Program-made: the position numbers and the translations under genes
NCBI GenBank assembly: GCA_023853785.1
Contig: JAJIRX010000667.1
Location: 401,613-465,612, forward strand
Direction: 5' to 3'
Length of the DNA: 64,000 bases
Source of the DNA: Psilocybe azurescens
Lineage: Eukaryota > Basidiomycota > Agaricomycetes > Agaricales > Agrocybaceae
In this document: in pieces, positions 25,306-36,940 of the stretch
Numbering within the stretch: position 1 is the first letter of the stretch
How the letters are laid out: each line of letters starts with the position of its first letter
The notes under the pieces: model-generated
The model's input: only the letters and a program-made list of their open reading frames with translations
Told to the model about the DNA's origin: nothing
Databases searched by the model: none

Positions 25306-26834
25306 AGTGTTACCGTGGCCAGTGCAGAATGAATATTACTGCCACTTACTGTGCCGCCAGACGGTAGTACTGGTAGGAGTGGGTAAAGGTATCACCCTGT
25401 TATCTAAGAGTGATGCACAAAAGAGTCGATGTGACTGAGGCAGAAGAGAGAAGAAGCATGGTTCGTGTCGTCCTCATGCCCCATGGGAAAGGCTATGTGG
25501 CATGGTCAGTCACAGTCGTTTAATTAGACAAAATGTGAATGCGTGAAGCTTTTCATGACTTGCTATGTTGTTCTATACGATTAAAAATAGGGGATCGCTC
25601 AAGATGCATACCGAACAGGGACTATATCTCCAGAATTTGAAGCAGTTAATATTATTGAAAGACTTGCATACAAAAGTAAATCTTATGCAATCGTCGTTTT
25701 TATTTGATTTCCGCGCGTACGATATTTATAGTTTGAAGTCGAGGTTGTAACTGACAAAACATATGTGTATTCCATAAGCATGGTAAGGCGAGATGGATGA
25801 TAATTACGAGTTTTATCATTTGAATCCGAAGGCCGATTGCTCACGATGTCGAGAAATGTTATGCACGAAGGATGAAGAGACAGCTTTGCATGGAGTCGTG
25901 TCTATAAATAGTAAAATATGTTATGTGTGGCGTGCATAGCAGAAAAAGAAGGACACTGTCGTCTGCATTGACTAAACACAATTTACTGGATGACCTCTGG
26001 GTATAATCTGGTGAAAGTACAGCCCTAATTCCTCATATCTTTTATTGTTCCGTATGCGGTAAAGATAAAACACCCAACAGGGCAGTGCTTGTAGTTAACA
26101 TCAAAAAACCCAGCCTGACGTGCTTAATGGCTGCTGAGTTAAGATCATTTGAGTCGACATTTTCTAGCAACTGAGTTTGCTAGATCACTGAGACGCGGAT
26201 GAAAAGTCGGTAATCAGGACAGGGGTGGATATGATGGCGGTGGGTGAGCTTACAAAGAGATTAATACTCAGTTGATCAACGCAACACTGATAAAAGAGCA
26301 GCAACGCACAGGATACTAGGATGATCTACAGCATGTACTGATCTAAGCGTAGGATTATCTATGCGTGTCAAGATAATGATGTTGAGAGTGGTAGCTTTCT
26401 GGATTTCCTGAAACAGTTTACTGTTGTGGTCAGTTTGGAACATGGTGTAGGACCCCGGAGGGTCAGTCAAAGTCAGATTCACTATGATCGAGAAAGCTCA
26501 AACATTTAGGAGCAACAGAGAACGGGGGAGATGAGATAGAATGTACACTGTACGAAAAAGAGACAGTCAGAATGCAAGGGATCAAAAAGAATTAGGAGAT
26601 ACGAAAGAAATTGCAGGTGACCGGGGTCCGTGCGTTCATAGCATTAGTTGATGCTTGCTGTGAATTCTGTTCTGCCCGTTGTCCACAGCGACTAAGTACC
26701 CGTTCTTCACCTCCTCTGCGACCTGCTCGCATCTACTTTTCTGGTGTCTGGACAACCGAGACCTCTTTTCTTTTCAGTTCTTCTTCTCTTCTCTTCTCTT
26801 CTTTCTTTTCTTCTATACTATATCGTTTCTACCA
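25306..26834. other. Intergenic, no supported gene
   Basis: 1.5 kb upstream of the ataxin-2 homologue. One short plus-strand frame (25,793-25,939, 48 residues) has a CSRC pair but no recognisable family. A long CT-rich stretch (about 26,765-26,815, TCTTCTCTT repeats) lies just upstream of the PBP1 ATG, as is common in fungal promoters and 5' leaders. Confidence 0.4.
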
Positions 26835-29800
26835 ATGGCCACTACTGCCCGTCAGACCAAAGGGTCCAGGAAAGGCGCCCCGGAGCCAGCGAATGCTCGG
26901 TGCGTACTGGTATGTATACCAGCAAACTCCCTTCTTATCGTGTCTTGTCTAGCCGTGCGCCAGCATAGGGTCAGGCGCCCGCGCCTCCCCGACCTTCTCT
27001 CCAACGAACGTCCCAGCTCCACGTCCGCAACAACCTGGTCAAAGCTCAGCCCAGCAGTCTCCTGCACCGGCTCCGAGCAACAATGCACCTACACTACCGG
27101 CCAGCTTTCCTCCTCTAGCTCAAAACCAATCTCAGCCACAGACGACTCAGCCAAGGTCAGATAACACACCTACTTCCCCCCGTGACCGTGTTCTCCAGTC
27201 GCTTTCTGGTTTGACTGTGCGTCTTTCTCTTTTCAAAGTGTTGTCTCTGCTGTCGGCGTGATTGACCTGTTTTGTCTGTTCAAGGGGACCACCATTACCC
27301 TCGTTACCAAGACTGCCCAGCGCTTCGAGGGCGTCATCACTTCTACTTCAGCCGAAGGCGATACCAATGGCGTTACTCTCAAAGATGTTAAGGATGTTAG
27401 CAATCCAGGAGCACCTCTCAAAGACACACTCTTTATCGCTTCCACCAACATTGACTCGTATACATCTGGTCCAGCTGATGCTAGACCTACCAACGGAGAT
27501 TGTATGTCATTGACCCTGAACCGATCAACCTGTTCGCTTAAACTTTCTATCTAGCGTTCCGTACCGATACGGACATCAGTCAGAAGAAACTCCCTACAGG
27601 AAGGCTTGAACGCGACCTTCAAGCATGGATACCCACTGGTGATCACAACCACCCAGCCCTCTCAGGCGACGACGACACTTTTGGGCCATCGGCCAATGGC
27701 ACTACCTCCTGGGATCAATTCTCTGCCAATGAGCAGCTCTTCGGTGTCAAAGCTAGCTTTGATGAAGATTTGTATACCACGAAACTCGACCGTAGTGCTC
27801 CAGACTTCAAGGAGCGCGAGAGGAAGGCACAGAAGATTGCCAACGAAATTATCGGAGTAGGTTATTTTAGGTATCCTCACCTTGAAACCTTTCTTAACTT
27901 CTGCTGTCAAATTAGGCTACCACCAACAATCCACACGTTGCCGAAGAGCGCGGAATTGTCGACGACAGTGGTATCAACGAGGAAGACAAGTGCGGTTGTT
28001 TATCTCCTTATTTTCTATCAGACTGATGAACATTGTCTGCCATAGGTATGGTGCTGTTGTCAGGGGCCAAAATGCTTACGTTCCACCAGGCGCTCGTGGT
28101 AAAGGCGCAGTCTCGTTTGCCGCCCCGCCTGCCCCTTCCCATACTGAAACCAAGGCAGAGATCCCCAAAGTCTCTGTCAACGGTCCTGATGGAACATTCA
28201 TTGCGAATGCGCAAGCCCCATCTCCACCCTCCTCTAAGGCAGCGTCACCTACACCTCCTGCTGGTGTCGGTGCTCCAAAGGTTAGTTTACTGTAATGATG
28301 AAAATCAAAAAATCTAAACCTCAAATTATATCATTACCAGCCTCCAGCGGATCCAATTCCCGCTTTCCGCGACTTTGTCAAGGACGAGAAGCACAGGTTG
28401 AACCAGAAGCGTCAGGCGCTCGTCAAGAGCGAGATGGACAAAAGAATGGCCGAGTTGGTCAAGTTCAGTCAAAGCTTCAAGGCACGCATCTTGGTTTTAC
28501 TTTTTTAGATCGTCGCACTCACATATAACTGTCTTTTTTTACTCTTTCCTTCGCACCCATGTTTTTTGGCATATAGCTCAACAAACCTATTCCGGACGAT
28601 CTTGTACCCATCTTGGCCAAAGATGAGGATAGGCAAAAACAAATCAAGGAAAAGGCCAAGGCTGACGCTGCATCCGCCCAAGCACGCGCCATTGGCCCAT
28701 CTACACCCGCCACAGCTTCAAGAGGTGTGGCTGTCGCTGGTGCAAAGATCGCCGACAGGAAACAAGTCTCTCAGGCTCTCGCTGGTAAAGGAGGTGCCGC
28801 TGGAGGTACCAACGGAACTGCTATTGGTTCGAACGCATCGGCAGCGACTGCGCAGAAGACCGCATCGGCCGCTAACGCTGTTGCTTCGGCTTCAAGCTCG
28901 GCTACTGCCACACCGGCGCCAGCTAAAAGCGCCGCGTCTTCCACTGGAACCAAGAAGATCAATATGGTCATTCAGAACATTCCGCCGTTCAAGGGTGGGG
29001 CCAAAGCGAAGACCAGCCCACCACCTGGTGCCAATGCAAACGGTACCCCTGCCGTCAATGTCCCAAGTACCCTTACTACTCCTGCATCCAACGTTAGTGT
29101 TCGTGAAAACAAGACCGGACCGTCGCCTTCCCTCAACACGAATATGAACAATAAAGGACCGAACGCCGCCATGTCGCCCGTGTCTCCAAACACCGCAGCT
29201 GCAAGACTGAATGTGAATGCGTCATCGTTCAGACCCAACCCCAAGGCAAATGCCTTCAATCCTGTAATTCTATGTGCTTTTGTGCTGACCGATGAGAACT
29301 GTCCATGTCTGACATGTGTCTTTTTCTTTCCTTTTGTCGTCCCCCCTCTTCTTTTTTTCTTCTTTTGATTTAGGTAACTGCTCCATCCAAGAATGGCCCT
29401 GGACCAGGATCGAATGGAGCACCCAATTCCAACGCCAGTGGTACCAGCGGTGCTCCTTCTAATTCCAACAAATCCAAGTCGGATTCGGTGCGTATTCTTT
29501 CGCGCTTGTGTTCGTTAGCTGACGCATTTTCCAGGGACCTACAACTCCCAACCCCTTCTTTGGAACTCGGGCCATCAAGAAAAGTACTCCTGTACATGTC
29601 AAGGACGACTTCAATCCCTTCAAGCACAACAAAGTCGCCGACGCTTCGCAAGTTGGTGTGTACCTTTCTTTCCTCTGGCGGCATCATGCATTTAATATTG
29701 CCTTGACCTAAAATTTGCTGATTATTTTCAATGAACAGCGGCTCTATGGCCATACAGCGGTAAACGTTATATGCAGATGTTCCCTGCACCTCAGCATGCA

Positions 29801-30597
29801 CCAAACCAGCATTCTGGTCACATGGCTCCACCCATGCCACCACCTATGCCACCCCCGTCATACGAAGACTCGGCAGCGCAGCAAGACCCAGCGCAACAAC
29901 ACCGCTATGTCTACGCTTATTCTCCATATGGTTATGCCCCTCAAGTGTGTAATTTTATGCTTGGAAACAGGGTTTCCTACGATTGATTTTTACATACTGA
30001 TCCTGCTTTTCTTTTTGTCTATTCAGCACATGATGCCTGGAATGGCTCCTCCTGGCCCACCAGGTGCATATATGCCAGGGCCTTATATGCAGCCCATGCC
30101 TTACCCTCCTGGGATGCCACCTCCGAATGGTGTGTTTTGTTCGTTGTTTCATTCTTCATTGGCTGTTCGCTGCTAACTTTCATCATCTTTTCCTATCAAC
30201 AGCCATGTATTCCCCTGCTATGGGCCAAATGCCACGTATGTATCTAATTCTTCCTTGTATTTATTCGTCGCGGAAGTTATAGGCGTGCTGATAACTGGAG
30301 CAGCACCTAAGCGTACATGCAACCACCGCCACCGGGCGCATACCCACCTCCGCCCAACGGAGCTGGGCCACGGCCTTCGATGCCGCCGACGCCCATTCCC
30401 TCGCATGCTCATCCATATTACCATCAGAGCCCTCAACGTATGCTCCATTGGATTATTGCGATGTTGTCCAAGAACTCTGACCACTACTTTTCATAGTGCA
30501 ACACGCGTACCCGATGATGATGCCCCCACCCAATCTGCCTCCCCATGGCTACGAGGGTGGCCCCGCTCCACCAGTTCCAATGGGAGGGCACGCTTAA
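26835..30597 (+). CDS. PBP1: Ataxin-2 / Pab1-binding protein homologue
   Basis: RNA-binding scaffold that joins poly(A)-binding protein and stress-granule mRNPs. ATG at 26,835 (MATTARQTKGSRKGAPEP). Domains in order: a Pro/Gln-rich start; the ataxin-2 LSm-like fold (GTTITLVTKTAQRFEGVI ... VTLKDVKDV ... DTLFIASTNIDSY, about 27,283-27,470); LsmAD (FRTDTDIS, then QLFGVKASFDEDLYTTKLD and ERERKAQKIANEI, about 27,555-27,855); a long low-complexity middle; a PAM2-type motif ARLNVNASSFRPNPKA (about 29,200-29,250) that should bind the MLLE domain of Pab1; and a Met/Pro-rich C-terminus (GMAPPGPPGAYMPGPYMQP) ending PMGGHA. About ten introns, all frame-consistent where checked. The ends of this gene and BUB1 converge. 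Confidence 0.9.
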
Positions 30598-31077
30598 GCT
30601 CGCATACTAGGAGCAGGATTCAGCACGATCTGCGGGGGCGGTGGCGAATGAAGTTGGATGGATTGGTGACTATCAATTGGCAGCAGCTATTGGGCTTTTT
30701 TCTCCTTCGTGGCCACTATGGAGAGGGGCTTTTCCGTGTTTTTCTTTTCTTTTCTTTCTTTCCTCTGTTGTCATTGTCATTGTTTGCGTATCTCTCGTCG
30801 TTGTTTTGGATCCACACCACCACTTCTCTTTCCTCATCCTTGTAGCTAGCTCTCGTTCTCTATTGTTGTCACGTTGCCATCGGGGGATCTGGAATGATAC
30901 ATTCAGTACAGATGGGTTTGTATTAGCTCCTATTATATGATGATAACGACACGAATGAAGAAAGAGAGGTAATGAGGCATGAGTACTGTATCTCGTGTTA
31001 CAAGAGGGGGAAAAAAGTAAAGTAAAAAAGTAGAATATATATAGAGGAAATTTTGACGGATGGATTAAGTGGCAAGA
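30598..31077. other. Convergent 3' region of PBP1 and BUB1
   Basis: 480 bp between two stop codons of converging genes; T-rich on the plus strand (TTTTCTTTTCTTTCTTTCC, about 30,745). It must hold both 3' ends; no gene recognised. Confidence 0.5.
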
Positions 31078-34000
31078 TCACATCTTGTAACATGACAACT
31101 CTACTTTCTTCAAGAGGCCCTTGAGTGTGTTGCTGGTCCTGTTGCAATTTGACTGAAGCCATTGCTCCATCTCCTTGCGCAGCTGGCCCATAGCGTCGCA
31201 GACGGGCAGTTCGCCATCTGGTCGCACTAAACATGGATTCAGCAGAACATCAAATAATCTGCTCCATAAATCCGACTGCCAGTATCGTTTGAAAGGCGTT
31301 ACAATCTTGTATCTCGACAAGCCGTCCTCATCCATGTATGCCACCACCGAATTGGCCTGGATGTACTTCCCGAAGAGCATACAATAAATGATGCCAGCTA
31401 GACCGAAATAGTCTGTCTGGTATGTCCAAGGTCTGTTCTCCCGGACCTCGAAGCAATCGCGGTCGTCTGTCGCCCAGTCCGCAATGAACTGTTGGCCGGG
31501 AGGGAAGAGGCGCATATCGATGGTGCGCCCGAAATCGATTACCTTTAGGCCCTTGTGGCTCCATCCTCCATCCCCGGAAGGCTGGTACGTGCCCGACCAT
31601 GCAGCCGCGCCTCCCGGTACTTCCTCTAGCCGCAGAAGGCAGTTGTCGATCTTCAAGTCCCCGTGGATGAAGCCCGTGTTGTGCATGACTTCGAGAAGAC
31701 GGAGCAGCTCTATAGCGAAGAAGACTACGAGCAACTCGTCGAGGCATGCGCCGGCTTGTGCTATGCCGGCGGAAGCGGCGTTGTTGACGATATTTAGCAG
31801 CATGCCTTGTGGACAGAGGTCCAGCACGAGGTGACTCTCGTCACTGTAGGCGTATAACGCATGCGGAAGCACGACGGATCTGCGCAAGGAAGGTGGCAAG
31901 GCAGAGTGCAGGCGTCGAAGGACGTGGTATTCCCAGATGTTCCGGGGTTTAACTACCTTAAGAGCAACCATCGACGATACTTCCTCTTCCTCTTCCTCCT
32001 CCTCATCTTCATCGTCCTCTTCGTCATCTCCATCTTTCACTGTACGCACACCCTTGTCTCTAGCCTTGAACACACACCCAAAGCCACCTTCTCCGAGTTT
32101 TTCAGTGACCATGAATTGATGGCCCTGAAGAGTCAGGGAGAATGATCCGGAGTCCAGGACTCCTGCATTACTGCTCGAGCTAGTCTTTCTACTTTTCTTA
32201 GCAAATTTCTGCAGCTCTGCGAGCATGTTTGATTGCTGTGTTCGAAGATCGTAGAAATGAGGGTCCGCAGGTATTCGGGTTATCAACGAAGAGATGATGG
32301 CGGGATCGAAAGGGTTGCAAGGATTACTGGGTCGAAATTTAGAGCTTAGGGTAAGCGTGTCGAGAAGGCTGAGAGTTCCCGCTCTCTCTTCAATGATCAC
32401 GACTTCAGGATCACCTTGGAATGCGGGTTGTTCGACGGACAAACGCAGAGGTTCGAGTTCGTGATTTTCCTCTTCCTCTTCCTCGTCGCTTTCTCGCAGC
32501 TCTTCAGCTAGAAGCGCCGCCGCCCGTGCAGCTTGATATTCAGCCCGTTGACCACCATCGCCGTGACTAGTCTGCCTTTCGCTTGGTGTTCCCCCTCTTG
32601 TACTTGAAGTAAATTCAAATGTTCGTTCTGTGATCGGGGTCATCACATTGAACTGGCCAAACCGCCCACCCAGGGGAACATCCTGGTACGAATCCCCTTC
32701 TTCATATTCCTCTGGTAGATGCTCTGCCGCCAGCGGCACGTACTCTTCGATATGAGAATCCTCTTCTTCCTCATAGTACTGATCGCCATCCTCTTGCTCC
32801 AAATTATGATGCCGCTCCAGTTCAGGTTCTTCTACGGGCTCCGAGTCTTCATCATCATCTTCAATCTCCACAACAGGGCGAGACGATGAAGGGTGAGCAT
32901 TCTCCGTTGTTCGGCTGGGTTGTAGCACACGGTGAGGCTCAGACTTTGGGGATGGCTCTACAAAAGGCGTGAAAGCCGGCGTGACATCTTTGAACGGTGT
33001 AAAAGCAGGGGGTTTAGCGTCGGAAAATGGTTTGAATGCTGCACTGGGTGTTTTGGGAGCTGGCATGTGTGCATTATCCCCCTGCTCTGGAGGCCGGCTG
33101 AAGACCTTGAAAGGCGCTCGTGCATTCTCGTCTTTGAATGGTGTGAATGCGGATGGCCGTACGCCATCAGCCTGGGGCGATAATACATCGTGGTGAGATT
33201 TAGCTCGTTCATGTGTCGGGGCAGCCTTGGTCTTTGGTGTTGGTTTACCGTGATCGTCGGTAAACACATCCCTAAGCGGAGCTAACGGTACAGCCTTGCT
33301 TGCAGGTGTGAACACTCTGGCATATACAGGACCAGCACTCTTCTCTTCTGCATCCACAGCATCGCTTTCTGAAGGATCTGCCGCAAATCGAAGACTGGAA
33401 GGAGGGGCGGTGTCCTTCACAGTGAGAACTGCTCTTGGGGTCATGAAAGGGGTTTTCTGTTGATCTGCATCCACAAATGGTGTGAACTACGTTTTGATTA
33501 GAAGGGCATTAGTATAAGAAATTTAGGCAGACAAACCTTAGCACCCGGTGTACGACTCTGATTCGGCTGTGCATTTTCATCTGTAAATGGCCTGAAGGCT
33601 AACGAAAATGATCAGGATGCCTATTCTGCCATACAAAACATGTTACTTACCAGGAGTGGGGGTTTTTGCAGTCTGTCGATCCGCATTCTCGTTTTCTCTT
33701 GAGAACGTCATTCGCGGTGGTACGACTGGAGTTATTGGCTCGACCTTTTGAGAGGCGCGTGTTTACTTCCTGGAATGACGAGCTTTGTAGTTTTGTCTGG
33801 GGAATTATACATTCCAAAGACATCAGCCAAAGCCTCCTTCGTATTAATGGTAACCGTAGGTTCTGCGCCACCATGATGCTTCGACGCCCTCCAGATTTGA
33901 GTCGTGATGACTTTTGGCCATCATCGTTGAAATCGACCATTGCCAGAGAGGATGAGGATGAAGAAGTCGAGGACGAGAATCTGGATATTTCAGAAGGAGG

Positions 34001-34875
34001 TGGAGGGCCCCATTTTTTCCCAAGGAGACCCATTGAGCGAGCTCTTGCTTCTTGTATACTGTATTCGACACCTTCTTCTGTGAAAAGCAAGGACATGTTG
34101 AATCTCAGCTTTTCCGGGCGTTTACCAGGAGCAGGAGGAGCCAACATGAGGGCATAGCGTGCTGCTGCTGTTGAATTAAAAGATCCGGTGTATATCGGCG
34201 TCGTTGATGATGCGGAGGAAGGACTAGACTTTGCATGACTTTTTGCCATATTGCTTATCGTCTTAGCAGATGGTGCAGTCGACGAAGAGGGTGGACTCAT
34301 TGAAGGAGATGCACTTGATGATGATGGTCCTCTACTTTGGAATTCCCGATATCTCGTCTTCAGTCTTTCCACCGGCCTCGCAGATTTTTTGATGCCCCTT
34401 CGATAGATCGTGTCCGCGTCTTGACGTCTTGAGGCAGATGAAAAATATCGGTTGAAGTCCGAGCTTGAAAAGCCAAAGCTACTCACCTGTTCGTATCCTC
34501 TAGTAAATTTGCGTAATCTTCATAGAGTGCTGAATATGATGTACCGATATCATGATCCAACAAGTATGCATAGATCGAAATGGCGCCCGCCTTGTCCATT
34601 TGCCTTGCATAAAGGGCCCATAACTTGAGATAGCGAAGGTCGGTTTTGTACAAGGAGTCTTCTTTGAACTGCGTAGTCGCTTCTTTCAAAAGTTCTACAA
34701 GTCCAGATTTGGGATCGCTTTCTCCGTAGTTCTTGATGGTCCATTGTACGAATTGGTGATAAACGGCAAGAGGATCATCTTCTTCGTTAAGAGCATTGGC
34801 TAGTTTTGCTTGATATTTCTGACGCTGCAGTTCACGTTCTGCATTCGAAAGTGCGTCCTTAGTGCGGGAAGACAT
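31078..34875 (-). CDS. BUB1: Spindle-checkpoint protein kinase Bub1
   Basis: Kinetochore kinase that recruits checkpoint proteins and phosphorylates histone H2A. ATG at 34,875. Exon 1 is the Mad3/BUB1 homology region (DPLAVYHQFVQWTIKNY, YLKLWALYARQMD), continuing after a short intron with ADTIYRRGIKKSARPVERL. A Bub3-binding GLEBS-like motif EGVEYSIQEARARSM follows (about 34,030-34,080), then TKEALADVFGMYNSPDKT, a region of repeated FxPFxD/E motifs (about 32,950-33,600), FNVMTPITERTFEFT, and the kinase (GEGGFGCVFKARD, VALKVV, catalytic HGDLKIDN, VIDFGRTID). No KEN box appears near the N-terminus, so it is Bub1 and not Mad3. Two frame changes between 33,741 and 33,890 are not explained by obvious introns; the rest, including a 2.4-kb kinase exon, is clean. 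Confidence 0.9.
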
Positions 34876-35151
34876 CTAGCCTTAGATGTCCAATACCACC
34901 TGCTGATTGCTACGAGGTCGAAGTTCAAGTTGAAGATGTCCTTGTTTAGTTCATGATCGCGTCGTGCTAAAACTCACGTGATCGTCTCACTCTTTAGGTT
35001 CATTGAAGTTGCTTCTAAGAATTAGTACTAAAGTGCTTAGCCATTGATGAATCCTACATGACCTCATTGAGTCATTATGTCTTTTCCGAAGGTCAAGCGG
35101 GACCGCTTTCAGGCTGCGGTTCGATTTGCACCATGCAAGATCCTCTATCAG

Positions 35152-35157
35152 TATAAA
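35152..35157 (+). promoter_or_regulatory. TATA box of the alpha/beta hydrolase gene
   Basis: TATAAA 74-79 bp upstream of the hydrolase ATG (35,231), within the 355-bp divergent region shared with BUB1. Confidence 0.4.
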
Positions 35158-35230
35158 GTCTTGAAAACCGACTGCGGGCGATTCACAGAAACCTTCCTTT
35201 TGAGACCACATTCTGACATCTAACCCTGAT

Positions 35231-36452
35231 ATGGACCCTACCTTGTACAAAGACATCCTCGTGCCTAGAGGCTTCAAATATCACTACTACTACTCTCCTG
35301 CAGCTCAAGGACAAGCTACTATTCTCTTACTACATGGATTCCCTGCCACATCTTATGACTGGCGGAGACAAGTCGCGTACTTCCAACCCAAAGGTTATGG
35401 GATTATTGCACCAGACCTTCTAGGATCGGGTGGATCGTCAGCTCCGATTGATGTAGCTGCATTCCGTATGAATGACGTTGCCCGTGATATAATCCACATC
35501 TTGGATGCTGAGAGCGTGGATAAAGTGGTGGGTTTTGGACATGATTGGTAAGTTGGCTGTGATGTGCAAGGGATGCCTTGATAAGTTGCTGACCAGGTCT
35601 GCAGGGGTTCCCTTCCATTATCGCGGTTGTCGATGTTGCATTCGGATCGTGTCTCTGCTTTCGTCTGGATGACACTTCCTTTTGTACCGCCTTATACCGA
35701 GCCTTTCGATCTGGAAGCTGGGATGCAATTCGCTAAATCACTCCTCGGCTATGAAGCTTATTCTTACTGGCAATTCTTCATATCGGAGAAAGCTCCTGAA
35801 ATTATCGAGAAGAATGTAACTACGCAGGTTCTTCCGCAGGGACTACAATGATGTCTGACGATCTGATCCTCAATAGATCGAAAGCTTCAATCAGCTCTTA
35901 TATCCAAAGGATCCAGCATGTTGGCTCGACTACTTGGCTATTCGAGGAAAAACCGAAGAGTGGTTGGTGAATAACAAGCAGCCAGGACGACCTGCATACT
36001 TGAGCGACCTCGTAAGCAACTCATATTTCTTTCATCTAAACAGTATTATAACGCAGTGCCCATTGCTCTAGGAATTCGACAAATTATCTAGTGATACTCT
36101 TAAGACCGGCATCCGTTCTTCTTTGAATTGGTACAAGGCCCAGGTGACGAGTCTCGATTTGGACGACAACAAAAGTGAGTGACTCTCCTTCTCATGTGTG
36201 CTCGCATGCTGAGGGCATTTCCATTCCTCAGAAATACCCGCTGAAAACCACAAGATAAAAGCTCCTTCTTTCTTCGCAGCAGCCGGGAAAGACTGTATCG
36301 CCGTACCCGCAATGGGCATAGCTACCATAGGGCGCTATAGTGACCAGGTAACTACTGTCGAGTTTGATGCCGGGCACTGGGTCCACATCGAGAGGTCCGA
36401 GGAAGTGAACAAAGCAGTTGAAGATTGGCTGGTATCCCTTTCTGCTGCTTAG
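35231..36452 (+). CDS. Epoxide-hydrolase-like alpha/beta hydrolase
   Basis: Soluble alpha/beta hydrolase of the epoxide hydrolase/haloalkane dehalogenase group. The oxyanion motif LLLHGFP (about 35,325), the loop WRRQVAYFQPKGYGIIAPD, and the nucleophile elbow GFGHDWG (Asp nucleophile, split by an intron near 35,549) identify it. The acid residue region (APSFFAAAGKDCIAVP) and the catalytic His in FDAGHWVHIERSEEVNK complete the triad. The cap domain contains FFISEKAPEIIEKN...LLYPKDPACWLDYL. Introns of 50-60 bp join in frame. The protein of about 330 residues ends WLVSLSAA at 36,452. Natural substrate unknown; detoxification of epoxides or modification of fatty-acid epoxides is the family norm. 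Appears intact. Confidence 0.85.
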
Positions 36453-36940
36453 CTTACCCCACGGGTATAACTTGCATGCAACTAAATATATACAAGCTGC
36501 TTCAAAGAATTTAAACTCTGAAACTATGGAGCATTTGTCAAGAAGCGCTGATAGCACTCGTAACGCTTGCGATTCATCAAAACCTTCGTAAAAATGTCAA
36601 AGCGCTGTAGAAACTTACGGTGAAAATTAGCTACAACTAGAAGGCCTATTACTTGGGCGCGAAGTGGAGTAGGGCCTTCCTCGGTTCTAATTAACTGGTA
36701 GCGCTCCTGTACCGCCGGTGCGAGCTTTAAAGGGATTCAAAAATGCAAGTGTCCGTAAGGTCGTGCAGAGCCATGGGTACTTACCACTTGATGTCCTAAC
36801 CGTGACGATCCCATCGGTCAGGGCTTAATAGAATACGTCGAGGAAGAAATGCAGCTAGGTGCGCTACACTATATGTTAAAACGTCATAATTTCTCAAATG
36901 AACTACAGGTCGGATGACGGAAAAGAATATCGAGATTTTT
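36453..36940. other. Intergenic between hydrolase and GTPase genes
   Basis: About 490 bp holding the 3' ends of two converging genes. No open frame with support and no repeat recognised. Confidence 0.4.
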
